Below, piece by piece: positions 37,237 through 46,513 of a DNA stretch of 64,000 nt. Numbering within the stretch: position 1 is the stretch's first letter; each line of letters begins with the position of its first letter. This DNA is from Alphaproteobacteria bacterium (GTDB lineage: Bacteria > Pseudomonadota > Alphaproteobacteria > Micropepsales > Micropepsaceae). The stretch covers positions 1-64,000 of the forward strand of contig JAGWJY010000004.1 in the NCBI GenBank assembly GCA_028865545.1, read 5' to 3'. The notes below the pieces were generated by a model, which was not told the origin of the DNA, ran no database searches, and saw only the letters and a list, made by a program, of their open reading frames with translations. Both the position numbers and the translations under genes were made by a program.

Positions 37237-37329
37237 TCGCTCATCGTTGACCTTCAATCGCATTGCGCCAAAATGTCCGCCGTAGGGGCATAGGGCTGCG
37301 CAGTGCGCAGCTCAGCGAAGGAGCAGACG

Positions 37330-37704
37330 ATGAAGATCGTACTGACCGGTATTGCCTGTGCATTCGCCTTGCTGACCACGATGCCATCGGCATATGCAGA
37401 TCCGCCGACGCACAACACGGTGTGTCTCGACGCCGGCAACATCGACCATTATTCCTATCCCGACGATAAGACGATCCTGTTCCACATGAACGCCGGGAAG
37501 GTGCGGATATGGCGCAACGACCTGCCGCGCGCCTGTCCGGGGCTGAAGTTCGAGCAGGGGATCGCGCTGGAAATCCGAGGCGGCGTAATCTGTTCGAACA
37601 TGCAGGTCGTCTACGTGCTACGCCGCTGGACACCGTGTTTCCTCGGCGCCTTCACGCCTTACACGCCGCCGCCGAAGGCAACGGAGCAGGGTGCACACGA
37701 CTAG
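37330..37704 (+). CDS. Small secreted DUF6491-like protein
   Basis: ATG 37330 is preceded by AAGGAG, giving 124 residues; the track start at 37303 is unlikely. A signal peptide MKIVLTGIACAFALLTTMPSAYA precedes a mature part of about 100 residues with four cysteines and the pattern TVCLDAGNIDHYSYPDDKTI ... LPRACPGL ... ICSNM ... CFLGAFTPYTP, which fits the DUF6491 family. Two disulfides are plausible. Function unknown. Confidence 0.75.
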   Translation: MKIVLTGIACAFALLTTMPSAYADPPTHNTVCLDAGNIDHYSYPDDKTILFHMNAGKVRIWRNDLPRACPGLKFEQGIALEIRGGVICSNMQVVYVLRRWTPCFLGAFTPYTPPPKATEQGAHD

Positions 37705-37716
37705 GACGAAGCTCAT

Positions 37717-37749
37717 GACGTCGCGGCCCGGGAAATGAGCCGCGGCGTC
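37717..37749. terminator. Hairpin between convergent genes
   Basis: GACGTCGCGGC (37717-37727) pairs with GCCGCGGCGTC (37739-37749), 11 base pairs with one G-T, loop of 11 bases. It fills the gap between the DUF6491-like gene and rnd. There is no strong T run on either side, so it may stop polymerase weakly or protect 3' ends. Confidence 0.45.
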
Positions 37750-38916
37750 CTAGTCCTCAAGTTCCACGATGACGGCCTCGCCGTTTTCGAGGGCGATGGC
37801 GAGTGAGCCTTGGCGCAACGCAATGGCGTCCTTGCCGAATACTTCCGCACGCCAGCCCTGTAGCGCAGCGACGCCGTCGTCATCGCCGGCAGCCAGCCGC
37901 TCAATATCATCGGTGTTCGCGATCAACCGTGGGGCGACGCCGGCCTCTTCGGCCCTGAGCCTGAGCAGCGTCTTGAGCAGGTCTATGGTGGCCGGCGACG
38001 GCTCGCGCTTGTGCCGCCGAGGGTGGTGGTGATGGTCGCTTTCCGGGACGTCGGGCGGTGGCGCGTCCTTGCTTTCTTCGATGGCGCTGAGAAGGCTCTT
38101 CCCCATGCGCGATGCGGCGAAGCCTTTAGGCATCGAGCGGATGCGCTCGAGGGACTCCGGCCCGTCCGGCGGATTGGAAGCGATCTCCAGCAGCACGTCG
38201 TCCTTCAGAACGCGGTTCCTAGGCGTGTCGCGTGTCTGAGCCTCGCGCTCGCGCCACGCGGCGACAGCGGCAAGCGTCGCAAGAAAGCGCTTGTTATTGG
38301 TGCGCGGCTTCAATCGTTTCCAGGCGTGGGCCGGATCGAGCGCATATAGTTCTTCGCTTTTTAGTGCGGCGATTTCCTCCGCCACCCAGCTCGCGCGCTT
38401 GTTCTTCACCAGTTGCGCCGACAGCGTTTCGTAAATCGTGCACAGATGCGTGACGTCGGCGAGTGCGTATTCGAGCTGACGCTTGGTGAGCGGTCGCCGC
38501 GCCCAGTCGGTAAAGCGCGCAGACTTGTCGACGGTGGCATGGGCGATCTTGCGCGCCAGCGTCTCGTAGGACGCCGCTTCGCCAAAGCCGCACACCATCG
38601 CCACGATCTGTGTGTCGAACAGCGGATCTGGGATGACGCGGCCGCCGTGCCAGAAAATCTCGATGTCCTGACGTCCTGCGTGCAGCACTTTGATAATGTG
38701 GGGGTTCTTCAGCAGTGCAAAAAACGGCGCAAGGTCGAGGCCGTCCGCCAGCGGATCGATAATAGCCGCGACGCCGGGGGCCGCGATCTGCAACAGACAG
38801 AGCTTTGGCCAGTAGGTCGAATCGCGCATGAATTCGGTGTCGAGCGCGATGTAGGGCGCGTCCTTCAACTCGCCCGCCAGGGTCTTCAAATCCGCCGTCG
38901 TTTCTACAATCCTCAT
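37750..38916 (-). CDS. rnd: Ribonuclease D
   Basis: From ATG 38916 the product has 388 residues (MRIVETTADLKTLAGELKDAPYIALDTEFMR). The DEDDy exonuclease residues are D and E in ALDTEF, D in HAGRQDIEIF, and Y/D in YALADVTHLCTIY. Two HRDC-type helical domains follow; an HHHH tract near 300 lies in a linker. RNase D trims tRNA 3' ends. The track start at 38946 adds ten residues. Confidence 0.92.
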   Translation of the reverse strand: MRIVETTADLKTLAGELKDAPYIALDTEFMRDSTYWPKLCLLQIAAPGVAAIIDPLADGLDLAPFFALLKNPHIIKVLHAGRQDIEIFWHGGRVIPDPLFDTQIVAMVCGFGEAASYETLARKIAHATVDKSARFTDWARRPLTKRQLEYALADVTHLCTIYETLSAQLVKNKRASWVAEEIAALKSEELYALDPAHAWKRLKPRTNNKRFLATLAAVAAWREREAQTRDTPRNRVLKDDVLLEIASNPPDGPESLERIRSMPKGFAASRMGKSLLSAIEESKDAPPPDVPESDHHHHPRRHKREPSPATIDLLKTLLRLRAEEAGVAPRLIANTDDIERLAAGDDDGVAALQGWRAEVFGKDAIALRQGSLAIALENGEAVIVELED

Positions 38917-38977
38917 CGGATCGTGATAGCGGATTCGGCCGCCCATCGCGCTGGAATTTGCGCAAAACGGCTAAAAA

Positions 38978-40816
38978 TCACCGCTGCGGGAGGCCAACGA
39001 TGCGTCCCGGCATGCCAGCCGCGTCGAAATAGCGCGTGGAACCGACCTCCTGGACGTCTAGGACCGTATGGAAGCCGTTGACGGCGGCCGGCGATACCAC
39101 CCGCCAGCGGGTCACTTTAGGCATCTTTCCGCCCTTCAGGGCTTCAGCGATCACACGGCCCTTGAGCGTTCCGGGACCCGTCAGATCCACGCCCAGGATG
39201 TGTGCCATCGTGGGCGTGACGTCAACGTTTCCGACTGGAGCGGTATCGTTAAAGCCAGCTTTGAAATCCGGCCCGATGGCCGCCATGAAGTTGCGGGTGT
39301 CGGTGCGGCTCGGGCTGCCATGCATGCCTTGGCCGGTCTGCAGGTTGGTGTCCGCGATTTCGGCCGTGCACATCTGTGCACCAAGTTTGCATCCCTTCAC
39401 CACGAAAGAACGAAAGCCGATCACAATGTCCGGCTGGGGCACAGTCGCATGCCCAATCAGATTTACAGCGCTCATCGGCAGCGCGCCGGCGAAGTCCTTG
39501 GGATTGCCGTTCTTGAGGAGCGCATCGTTGACGAACAGTGCACCGACATAGGGCTGCTCGATAAGCCGGTCGAAAATGCGTTTCGCGGTGGCACGTTTGT
39601 CGGCACCGTCAGGCACATAGATGAAATCAGAACCGCCGTTCGCGGCGACGATGGCCATCGGATGATCGACCGACGGTCCGATGAAGGCATCGCCAAACTG
39701 TGGCCGCATGCCATTATCGAGGACAAGTTGTTGGTTCTCCTGGTCGGGATCGTAGATGTTCAGGTTGCCAAGCCAGCGGGCCACGTCCAGCGCGACAAAG
39801 CCGGTCGCCAGCGTATTGCGCCCCAAAGTTCCATCGGGCGTCGGAGTAGCTTTGGCGATGGTCGAGAAGCCGTGATCGGCGATCACGAAGACATCGGTGT
39901 TGTCGGCCAATCCCCACTGCTTAAGGGCGTCCAGAATGCCTTTCAGATCGCTGTCGGCGTTGTAGATGGCGGCGCGGGCATCGGTGCTGTTGATGCCGGG
40001 GATGAGCTTGCCTTCGCTGTCGGTCGCCCCGTGCTGCGTGGTGTCGGGATCGCGCGACCAGAACAGCATCGCGAAAGGTTTGCCGGAGCTCTTCAGATCG
40101 GGGATCAAGGTCTGTGTGGTCACCGACAGGAGATAGGCCTGTTGCGTGAGATTTGGGACGCTGGTGAACGGAGGTGCACCTACGCCCGTTGCACTGAACG
40201 CATCTGATGCTATCTGGTCGCGCAGCATCGTGCTCATGGTCGAACTGCCGTCGAGATTTTTGGGATGGTTGGTCGACTCGTCGATGAAGATGCCGAGCGG
40301 GCCGTCAATGTCGTCGTTCTGGCTGTCGAGTGCGGCCAGCCACTGAATGGCGAGCGGGCCCTTCTTTCCCACCAGGATCGTGTCATAGCCGGCCGCGCGC
40401 GCGGCCTGCATGAGCGTCGTCTGGCCCATATAGCCGTCGCCGAAATGGTTCTTGACTGCGCGCAGGATGCAATCGTCCTCCAGGAAGGTCAGTTTCACGG
40501 CCGGCCCTAGGCGGCATTGGATGGGAAATCCCAGATACAGGGTGTTGGCGTAGTCGCCTGTGTCGCCCAGGAAATGTCCGGTGGCGATGGCCGAGGCGTT
40601 GGCCGTGGTCAGTGTGGGGTAGACCGCGTGGCTATTGGAGAAATCGACGCCGTTCTGGCGGACTTTCGTCATGGTCGGGGCGGTTTCGGGCGTGACACTG
40701 GAGTAGCGCAGCCCATCGGCGACGAAGATCACCACATTTCTCTGGGGGCCTGCCTGGGCAGGCAGGATGGCGGCGAGGCACAGAATTGCTACGAAAGCGA
40801 AGCGCGGTAGAGGCAT
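38978..40816 (-). CDS. Secreted alkaline phosphatase-superfamily phosphodiesterase
   Basis: The 612-residue protein has a signal peptide (MPLPRFAFVAILCLAAILPAQA). Metal ligands and nucleophile of the type I phosphodiesterase/nucleotide pyrophosphatase family are visible: VADGLRYSS, the threonine nucleophile in YPTLTTANASAIATGHF, RDPDTTQHG, VIADHGFSTI and a late MHGSPS histidine. It should cleave phosphodiesters or nucleotides in the periplasm. Monocistronic, upstream of and divergent from aspS. Confidence 0.88.
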   Translation of the reverse strand: MPLPRFAFVAILCLAAILPAQAGPQRNVVIFVADGLRYSSVTPETAPTMTKVRQNGVDFSNSHAVYPTLTTANASAIATGHFLGDTGDYANTLYLGFPIQCRLGPAVKLTFLEDDCILRAVKNHFGDGYMGQTTLMQAARAAGYDTILVGKKGPLAIQWLAALDSQNDDIDGPLGIFIDESTNHPKNLDGSSTMSTMLRDQIASDAFSATGVGAPPFTSVPNLTQQAYLLSVTTQTLIPDLKSSGKPFAMLFWSRDPDTTQHGATDSEGKLIPGINSTDARAAIYNADSDLKGILDALKQWGLADNTDVFVIADHGFSTIAKATPTPDGTLGRNTLATGFVALDVARWLGNLNIYDPDQENQQLVLDNGMRPQFGDAFIGPSVDHPMAIVAANGGSDFIYVPDGADKRATAKRIFDRLIEQPYVGALFVNDALLKNGNPKDFAGALPMSAVNLIGHATVPQPDIVIGFRSFVVKGCKLGAQMCTAEIADTNLQTGQGMHGSPSRTDTRNFMAAIGPDFKAGFNDTAPVGNVDVTPTMAHILGVDLTGPGTLKGRVIAEALKGGKMPKVTRWRVVSPAAVNGFHTVLDVQEVGSTRYFDAAGMPGRIVGLPQR

Positions 40817-40953
40817 GAGCCGGGAATCCCTCAGAAAAAGGCTCGGAAGACTAAGCTTTCTTTGCGACAGTTAAACCATATAACGGGCTGTTTCGGCCCT
40901 TGACCGGCCCCCCGGCAACCCGCCACATACCGCCCTTTTTCGAAGGAATAGCC

Positions 40954-42759
40954 ATGCACGCCTATCGCACCCACACCTGCGGCGAATTGCGCAAAGTGCA
41001 CGTCGGAAGCCGTGTGCGCCTGTCCGGCTGGGTCAATCGGCGGCGCGATCATGGCGGGCTTCTGTTCGTCGACTTGCGGGATCATTACGGCATCACCCAG
41101 TGCGTTATCGAGCCAGAGGCCACCGCCTTCGCCACGGTCGACAAGGCGCGCTCGGAATGGGTGCTGACACTGACTGGCACTGTGGTCGCCAGGACGGAAG
41201 ACACGATCAACAAGGACCTGCCAACGGGCGAGGTTGAGCTTCGTATCGAAGAGGCATCAGTGCAGGGCATGGCACTAGAACTCCCGCTACCAGTGTTCGG
41301 AGATCTCGACTACCCCGAGGACGTACGGCTGAAATACCGTTTCCTCGATCTGCGCCGCGAGCGGTTGCACAAGAACATCACCCTGCGGTCGAAGGTGATC
41401 TCATCGATCCGGCGGCGGATGATTGAGCAGGGTTTCACCGAATTCCAGACACCGATCCTGACGGCGTCGTCGCCCGAGGGCGCGCGCGACTTCCTAGTGC
41501 CCTCACGTATCCATCCAGGGAAGTTCTACGCTCTCCCACAAGCCCCCCAGCAGTTCAAGCAGCTCATCATGGTGGCGGGCTTCGATCGCTACTTCCAGAT
41601 TGCCCCCTGTTTCCGCGACGAGGACGCCCGCGCTGACCGTTCGCCTGGTGAGTTTTATCAGCTCGACCTGGAAATGAGCTTCGTCACACAAGACGATGTT
41701 TTTGCTGCGGTTGAGCCGGTTCTGCATGGCGTGTTCGAGGAATTTTCCGAGGGCCGGAGCGTGTCGCCGGCACCGTTCCCGCGCATCCCGTACGACGTGT
41801 CCATGCTGAAGTACGGCGTCGACAAGCCGGACCTGCGCAATCCCATCATCATTGCCGATGTTTCCAGTGTCTTCGACCGCGAGGACGTGGTCTTCAAGGC
41901 CTTCAAGGGCAAGACCGTGCGTGCGATTCCGGCGCCAGGTGCGGCCACACAGCCGCGTTCCTTTTTTGACAAGCTGAACGACTGGGCGCGGACCGACATG
42001 GGCGCGCCGGGGCTAGGCTATGTCGTGTTCGAGAACGAAGGTGGCGCGCTAGCGGGCAAGGGACCGATCGCAAAGTTTATTCCGCCTGCCGCCTTGGCAG
42101 AAATGGCCGCCAAGGCTGACGTGAAGACTGGCGACGCGCTGTTCTTCTCGGCCGACACCAAGAGGGACCGGGCGGCGGCCCTGGCCGGGCAGGCGCGCAT
42201 CCGCATCGGCCGCGAGCTGGGCCTGGTCAAGGAAGGCGAGTTCAAGTTCTGCTGGATCGTCGATTTTCCGATGTACGAGTGGAACGAGGACGAGAAGAAG
42301 ATCGATTTCTCGCACAACCCGTTTTCCATGCCGCAGTTCGATCGCGAGAAGTTCCTGGCGCTCGATCCCGTCGACCGCGCCACGATCGAAGGCATCAAGG
42401 CGTATCAGTACGACATCGTCTGCAACGGCATCGAGCTGTCGTCGGGCGCCATCCGCAACCACGATCCCGACGTGATGCTGAAGGCCTTTGAGATCGCGGG
42501 CTATGCGCGCGAGGAGACCGAGCAGAAATTCGCCGGGATGCTGAATGCTTTCCGCTACGGCGCCCCGCCGCATGGCGGCACTGCGCCGGGCATCGACCGC
42601 ATTGTCATGCTGATCGCGGGCGTGGAGAACTTGCGCGAGGTCACCATGTTCCCGATGAACCAACAGGCGCAGGATCTGATGATGAACGCGCCCAACGAAG
42701 CCTCTCTTAAGCAGTTGCGCGAGTTGCATATTCGGGTGGTGCTACCGGAGGCCAAATAG
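40954..42759 (+). CDS. aspS: Aspartyl-tRNA synthetase
   Basis: ATG 40954 follows GAAGGAATAGCC; the product has 601 residues ([43 protein letters not shown]), the normal bacterial type. Anticodon-binding OB fold about 1-105, class II motif 2 [19 protein letters not shown], a GAD insertion domain about 290-410, and motif 3 GIDRIVML. Whether it also charges tRNA-Asn cannot be read safely from the sequence. No T-box or other leader was found. Confidence 0.96.
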   Translation: MHAYRTHTCGELRKVHVGSRVRLSGWVNRRRDHGGLLFVDLRDHYGITQCVIEPEATAFATVDKARSEWVLTLTGTVVARTEDTINKDLPTGEVELRIEEASVQGMALELPLPVFGDLDYPEDVRLKYRFLDLRRERLHKNITLRSKVISSIRRRMIEQGFTEFQTPILTASSPEGARDFLVPSRIHPGKFYALPQAPQQFKQLIMVAGFDRYFQIAPCFRDEDARADRSPGEFYQLDLEMSFVTQDDVFAAVEPVLHGVFEEFSEGRSVSPAPFPRIPYDVSMLKYGVDKPDLRNPIIIADVSSVFDREDVVFKAFKGKTVRAIPAPGAATQPRSFFDKLNDWARTDMGAPGLGYVVFENEGGALAGKGPIAKFIPPAALAEMAAKADVKTGDALFFSADTKRDRAAALAGQARIRIGRELGLVKEGEFKFCWIVDFPMYEWNEDEKKIDFSHNPFSMPQFDREKFLALDPVDRATIEGIKAYQYDIVCNGIELSSGAIRNHDPDVMLKAFEIAGYAREETEQKFAGMLNAFRYGAPPHGGTAPGIDRIVMLIAGVENLREVTMFPMNQQAQDLMMNAPNEASLKQLRELHIRVVLPEAK

Positions 42760-42845
42760 TCCCGGGGCGGTTCCTTGACGCAAGTCATCGAAATTGCGGC
42801 AAGAAAGCTCTAAGGTGTGAGGTCTTCGCAAGGAGGCCCATTCAC

Positions 42846-43226
42846 ATGATCGAGATTCTGCAGGGATTTCCGGATGACGTGCTCGCCATCTCCGGATACG
42901 GCGAGGTGACGGAAGAGGATTACCGCAAGGTTCTGATCCCGGCCACCAATGAAAAGCTGAAGAAATACAAGAGTGTGCGGCTCTTCTATCTGCTAGGTGA
43001 CCGCTTTACCGGGTTCACGGCCGGTGCCATGTGGCAAGACACCAAGCTCGGTCTCTCGCGCTGGAGCCATTGGGGCCGCATCGCCATGGTGACGGATGTG
43101 CATTGGATCGCGCAGGCGATGCGCTTGTTCGCGCCGCTGTTCCACCATCCCGTGCGTGTGTTCAGCAACGCCGAATTCGAGACGGCCAAGCGCTGGATCG
43201 CCGAACAGGAGGCGAAGGCCGCCTAG
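42846..43226 (+). CDS. SpoIIAA-like (STAS-fold) protein
   Basis: A 126-residue protein with a strong AAGGAGG site upstream. MIEILQGFPDDVLAISGYGEVTEEDYRKVLIPATNEKLKKYKSVRLFYLLGDRF matches the SpoIIAA-like family, a STAS-related fold. The conserved ALGSR-type helix LGLSRWSHWGRIAMVTDVHWI and the FSNAEFETAKRWI end are typical. No signal peptide. The family has no settled function; members may bind lipids or act as cytosolic regulators. Confidence 0.85.
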   Translation: MIEILQGFPDDVLAISGYGEVTEEDYRKVLIPATNEKLKKYKSVRLFYLLGDRFTGFTAGAMWQDTKLGLSRWSHWGRIAMVTDVHWIAQAMRLFAPLFHHPVRVFSNAEFETAKRWIAEQEAKAA

Positions 43227-43252
43227 GTCCGTCGGTACGGCCGGTGGCGACG

Positions 43253-43795
43253 TCAGACCTCTGTGAGACCGGCGAGCTTGAGCACCGTGTTCCAATTGCG
43301 GGCGGTGCCGCGCGTTTCGAGTTTGCGATCGATCACCGACAGAGTGAATTTCGATGTGGCAAAACCGTCGGGATAGACCACATAAAGCTCGCGGCCGAGG
43401 GCATGGAAGTATTCGCGGCCGGTTATGCAGGCCTTCAACGAGTCCAGATTTTTCCTGACCGGCTTGTCCTTCAGGAATACGACGGCGAGGTGTGCGGGAT
43501 CGTTCTTCGTTTCATCGCGAAAGGGATTCCCGGCGACGATTTTTTCCCATTCCGCGGCGCTGCGGACCATGACGCGTGTATCGATGCCGAAGCGCTTCGC
43601 CGTTTCCGTTTCGAACAGTTTCTCGAAAGACGAGGGCGCGCGAGGCCGACCTCGGAATACGATGTTGCCGGACTGCAGTACGGTCCGCACGTCGGCGAAG
43701 CCAAGAGCGGAGACGAAGTCCCGCAGCTCTGCCATGGCGATCTTGTTATGGCCACCCATGTTGATACCGCGGAGCAAGGCGATATAGGTCATCAT
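43253..43795 (-). CDS. DUF1697 family protein
   Basis: The 180-residue product (start ATG 43795 or the next ATG at 43792) has MTYIALLRGINMGGHNKIAMAELRDFVSALGFADVRTVLQSGNIVF, the defining DUF1697 motif. It is cytoplasmic and has no assigned activity. The gene is convergent with the SpoIIAA-like gene and is separated from the ATP synthase genes by a terminator. Confidence 0.88.
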   Translation of the reverse strand: MMTYIALLRGINMGGHNKIAMAELRDFVSALGFADVRTVLQSGNIVFRGRPRAPSSFEKLFETETAKRFGIDTRVMVRSAAEWEKIVAGNPFRDETKNDPAHLAVVFLKDKPVRKNLDSLKACITGREYFHALGRELYVVYPDGFATSKFTLSVIDRKLETRGTARNWNTVLKLAGLTEV

Positions 43796-43837
43796 GAGGG
43801 CATCTTGCGGCGCATGCCGCCGCCGGACAAATGAAAA

Positions 43838-43862
43838 GGCCGCGCCTCGGTAAGGCGCGGCC
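43838..43862 (-). terminator. Terminator of the F0 ATP synthase operon
   Basis: A perfect 10-base stem GGCCGCGCCT / AGGCGCGGCC (43838-43847, 43853-43862) with loop CGGTA. Read on the minus strand it is followed by TTTT (43837-43834), 23 bases after the atpF stop. On the plus strand GTTGTTTT follows, so it may act both ways. Confidence 0.8.
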
Positions 43863-43884
43863 GTTGTTTTACCCCACCAGATAT

Positions 43885-44469
43885 TCAGTTCAGCTTGTCC
43901 GGAAGTTCCTTGATGCTGTCGCCGATCAAGGCGGTGGCGCGTTTCTCGTCGACACGCGCGGCAATGAGCTTTTCGGCCGCCGCTGTGGCGGTGTCGGCCG
44001 CTAGGCCGCGAATTTCGGCCAGTGCGGCTGCCTCAGCCTGTTCGATCTTGTCCTTCGCCATCTGGGCGCGACGATCGATCTGTGCCCGCAGCTGCGTCCG
44101 CATGTCTTTCCCGAAGCGCTCAGCCTCGGCCTTGGCATCGGCGATGATGGCGGCCGCTTCGCTTTCGGCCTGTGCCGCCTTCTGGACATAACCTGCCAGA
44201 ATGGCGGCGGCTTCCTCGCGTAGGCGCTTGGCTTCCTCGAGTTCGTTGGCAATTGCGGCGGCGCGCGCGTCCAGCATCTTGGCGAGCATGGCGGGGACGC
44301 GCAGGCGCAAAAAGATCACGACAACGATGGCCAAGCCGACCGCTACCCAGAATTCAGGATTTTGAAACAGCGTCATCGTGATACCCTGAACCTCAGCGCG
44401 ATAGATGACGAGAAGAAAGACGATCGATCCGACCGTCAGCGACGACGCGGCGGCGCGAAAAGTTGACAT
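43885..44469 (-). CDS. atpF: F0F1 ATP synthase subunit b
   Basis: The 194-residue frame contains the usual b-subunit start MTLFQNPEFWVAVGLAIVVVIFLRLRVPAMLAKMLDARAAAIANELEEAKRLREEAAA followed by a long coiled coil that forms the peripheral stalk. The track start 44469 has a very strong GGGGAGGGAG site five to eight bases upstream and adds a 31-residue N-terminus with a second hydrophobic segment. The shorter start at 44376 also has an AGGG site. Both are possible; the ribosome binding site favours 44469. It ends the F0 operon. Confidence 0.9.
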   Translation of the reverse strand: MSTFRAAASSLTVGSIVFLLVIYRAEVQGITMTLFQNPEFWVAVGLAIVVVIFLRLRVPAMLAKMLDARAAAIANELEEAKRLREEAAAILAGYVQKAAQAESEAAAIIADAKAEAERFGKDMRTQLRAQIDRRAQMAKDKIEQAEAAALAEIRGLAADTATAAAEKLIAARVDEKRATALIGDSIKELPDKLN

Positions 44470-44487
44470 AACGCTCCCTCCCCATCG

Positions 44488-45024
44488 TCAAGCGTCCAAC
44501 CCCTTGACGGCAGCCTCAGCCTCCTGCGGGGAAATCGTATCCCCAATCAGGCGCGCGACAATAGCCGCTGCCGCATCTTGCGCCGCGATTGTGACATGTC
44601 GTGCAGCCTCCTGGCGCATGGCGGCGATCCTGACCTCGGCCTTGGCGGAGGCTTCCTGGGCCTCGGATTCCGCGGCGGCCTTGGCCTTTTCGACCTCCTC
44701 CGCGACGTGTTTGCGGTTCTCTTCGGCCACTTTCTGGGCCCGGCCCCGGGCCAATGCCAATGCCGACTGGTAGGAGGCTTCCGCCGATTCCGCGCTCTTA
44801 CGATGCTGCTCGGCAGCGCCAAGATCGTCGGCAATCCGGCCCTTGCGCTCGCCGATCACCGCACCAATGCGCGGGCCGGCGATGCGCCACAACACCACGA
44901 GCAAGACGGCGAAAGTGATCGCAAGCCAGAAAAGCTGGCTCGGATATGTTGCCGTATCGAACGGGGGAAACGCGCTGCCCTGCTGGGCAACGGTTCCCGT
45001 TGTTGCGGCGGGAGCGGTCTGCAT
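44488..45024 (-). CDS. atpF': F0F1 ATP synthase subunit b'
   Basis: ATG 45024 overlaps the atpE stop (TGATG), giving 178 residues. One TM (QLFWLAITFAVLLVVLWRIAGPRI), then a coiled coil with AEQHRKSAESAEASYQSALALARGRAQKVAEENRKHVAEE. As in other Alphaproteobacteria, the b dimer is a heterodimer of b and b'. The N-terminal 40 residues are Ala/Thr-rich and should face the periplasm. Confidence 0.93.
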   Translation of the reverse strand: MQTAPAATTGTVAQQGSAFPPFDTATYPSQLFWLAITFAVLLVVLWRIAGPRIGAVIGERKGRIADDLGAAEQHRKSAESAEASYQSALALARGRAQKVAEENRKHVAEEVEKAKAAAESEAQEASAKAEVRIAAMRQEAARHVTIAAQDAAAAIVARLIGDTISPQEAEAAVKGLDA

Positions 45025-45248
45025 CAGGTGAACAGGATGATGAGCGCGATCACCAGGCCATACAGACCCGTCGCTTCGCACAGCGCGAAGCCGAGCAGCA
45101 GGTTTGTGGTCTGGCTGGACGCCGCGCCCGGGTTACGCAGGGCGCCCTGCAGATAGCTGCCGAACACGATTCCGATGCCGTTGCCGGCGCCGGCCAGCGC
45201 GATACAGGCAAGGCCCGCGCCGATCATTTTTGCTGCGTGAAGATCCAT
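45024..45248 (-). CDS. atpE: F0F1 ATP synthase subunit c
   Basis: A 74-residue hairpin of two TM helices. The proton-binding carboxylate is E58 in GFALCEATGLYGLVIALIILF and the polar loop is RNPGAASSQ. The GAGNGIGIVFG glycine motif in helix 1 is standard. No Na+-type ligands (Q in helix 1) are seen, so a proton enzyme is expected. A strong translated position upstream of b' through overlapping codons. Confidence 0.95.
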   Translation of the reverse strand: MDLHAAKMIGAGLACIALAGAGNGIGIVFGSYLQGALRNPGAASSQTTNLLLGFALCEATGLYGLVIALIILFT

Positions 45249-45269
45249 TTGAAAAGGCTCCTTGGTTTT

Positions 45270-46022
45270 TCAGTGATGTTCGTGGAGGTGCAAGGCTTCG
45301 TTCAGGTAGATGCAGGTCAGGATCGCGAAAACATAGGCCTGCAGGAATGCCACTAGCATTTCCAGCGCGCCAATGAAGACGATCATGAACATCGGTGTGA
45401 TCGACAGTACGGACAGGATGCCGCCCGCCGCGCCGAGCGCGACAACAAAGCTTGCGAACACCTGTAGCATCGTGTGGCCGGCCAGCATGTTGGCGAACAG
45501 ACGGACGGAGAGGCTGACGAGGCGCGTCAGGAACGAGATGATCTCGATCGGCACCAACAGGAGCAGTAGCAGAAAGGGAGCTTTCGGCACGAAGAGTTTG
45601 AGGAAGCCAAACCCATGGCGGATGAAGCCGACCACGACGACAGTAAGGATGACGACCGCCGCCAGGGCGAAGGTGACCGCGATCTGACTGGTCACCGTGA
45701 AGGCGCCGGGGATAAGGCCCATGAAGTTGCTGAACAGCACGAACATGAAGATGGCGAAGACAAAGGGGAAGAATACCATCCCATCGTCGCCGGTCGTCGA
45801 CTTGATCATGTTGGCAACGAATTCGTAGGAGATCTCGGCCATCGACTGTGCACGCGTCGGCACCAAGCGGCCGCGCGACACGGCAAGTGTCAGGAACAGT
45901 GACACCGCCGCGACGACGATGCACATGAACAGGGCCTGGTTCGTGAAGGAGACGTCGTAGGAGCCGATGTGCAGCGGCACGATCGGTCTCACCTCGAACT
46001 GCTCCATGGGGCTCATTGCCAC
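45270..46022 (-). CDS. atpB: F0F1 ATP synthase subunit a
   Basis: A 250-residue polytopic membrane protein. The essential arginine is in LVSLSVRLFANMLAGHTML; the C-terminal helices contain LEMLVAFLQAYVFAILTCIYLNEALHLHEHH. It forms the two proton half-channels against the c-ring. It lies between atpI (four bases) and atpE (21 bases). Confidence 0.95.
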   Translation of the reverse strand: MAMSPMEQFEVRPIVPLHIGSYDVSFTNQALFMCIVVAAVSLFLTLAVSRGRLVPTRAQSMAEISYEFVANMIKSTTGDDGMVFFPFVFAIFMFVLFSNFMGLIPGAFTVTSQIAVTFALAAVVILTVVVVGFIRHGFGFLKLFVPKAPFLLLLLLVPIEIISFLTRLVSLSVRLFANMLAGHTMLQVFASFVVALGAAGGILSVLSITPMFMIVFIGALEMLVAFLQAYVFAILTCIYLNEALHLHEHH

Positions 46023-46026
46023 GGGG

Positions 46027-46356
46027 TTATTTCTCCACGTCCTTTGCCGCCATCTCGGCGTTCAACTCTTTTGCCGCGGCCATCACGTTGCGGATCCCCG
46101 CTGCGGCGCCCAGCACGAACATCACAACCATCCCCCATGGGCGCGTCTGCAAATGCGACCAATGGTCGAAGGCCCAATCGATACCCCATCCCAAGCCGCC
46201 TCCCACGACGAGCGCGGAGACCATTTCCGTTGCAAAACGGAAGGCGATGCCTAGCGAAGTTGGCGGCGGCGGGTTTTTCCGCTGCGCGTGTTTCCTCTCG
46301 GCCTCGTCGATCCGTTCTGCCAGGCGCTTAAGGTCATCGGGTTCGGGAGAAGGCAT
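46027..46356 (-). CDS. atpI: AtpI / AtpZ-type subunit of the ATP synthase operon
   Basis: The track ORF is overlong; ATG 46356 with GGGGAG eight bases upstream gives 109 residues. A charged N-terminal helix (DDLKRLAERIDEAERKHAQRK) is followed by two TM segments, SLGIAFRFATEMVSALVVGGGLGWGIDWAF and WGMVVMFVLGAAAGIRNV. AtpI assists c-ring assembly and may help Mg2+ uptake. It is the first gene of the operon; the 157 bases to smc should carry the promoter. Confidence 0.9.
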   Translation of the reverse strand: MPSPEPDDLKRLAERIDEAERKHAQRKNPPPPTSLGIAFRFATEMVSALVVGGGLGWGIDWAFDHWSHLQTRPWGMVVMFVLGAAAGIRNVMAAAKELNAEMAAKDVEK

Positions 46357-46513
46357 GTCACCGGCTCCCCATTCGCCGTTGAACGCTGCGCGGCTCGGTA
46401 CGAAAGCGGGCGGGACCATAGGGGCAGCGAAAAGTGCCGTCAAGCACATGCAAATTGACGCAAGGTGTTGGAATGGCTTGGTGATTCGGAAGCGCGGCGA
46501 AATAGACCCGTTT

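Noticed and set aside
39068-40207. 379-residue plus-strand ORF opposite the phosphodiesterase gene
   Set aside because: Antisense shadow; the minus-strand product has a signal peptide and metal-binding motifs.
40817-40953. Possible T-box or leader upstream of aspS
   Set aside because: The 137-base gap shows no specifier-loop or antiterminator structure by eye, and T-boxes are not expected in Alphaproteobacteria.
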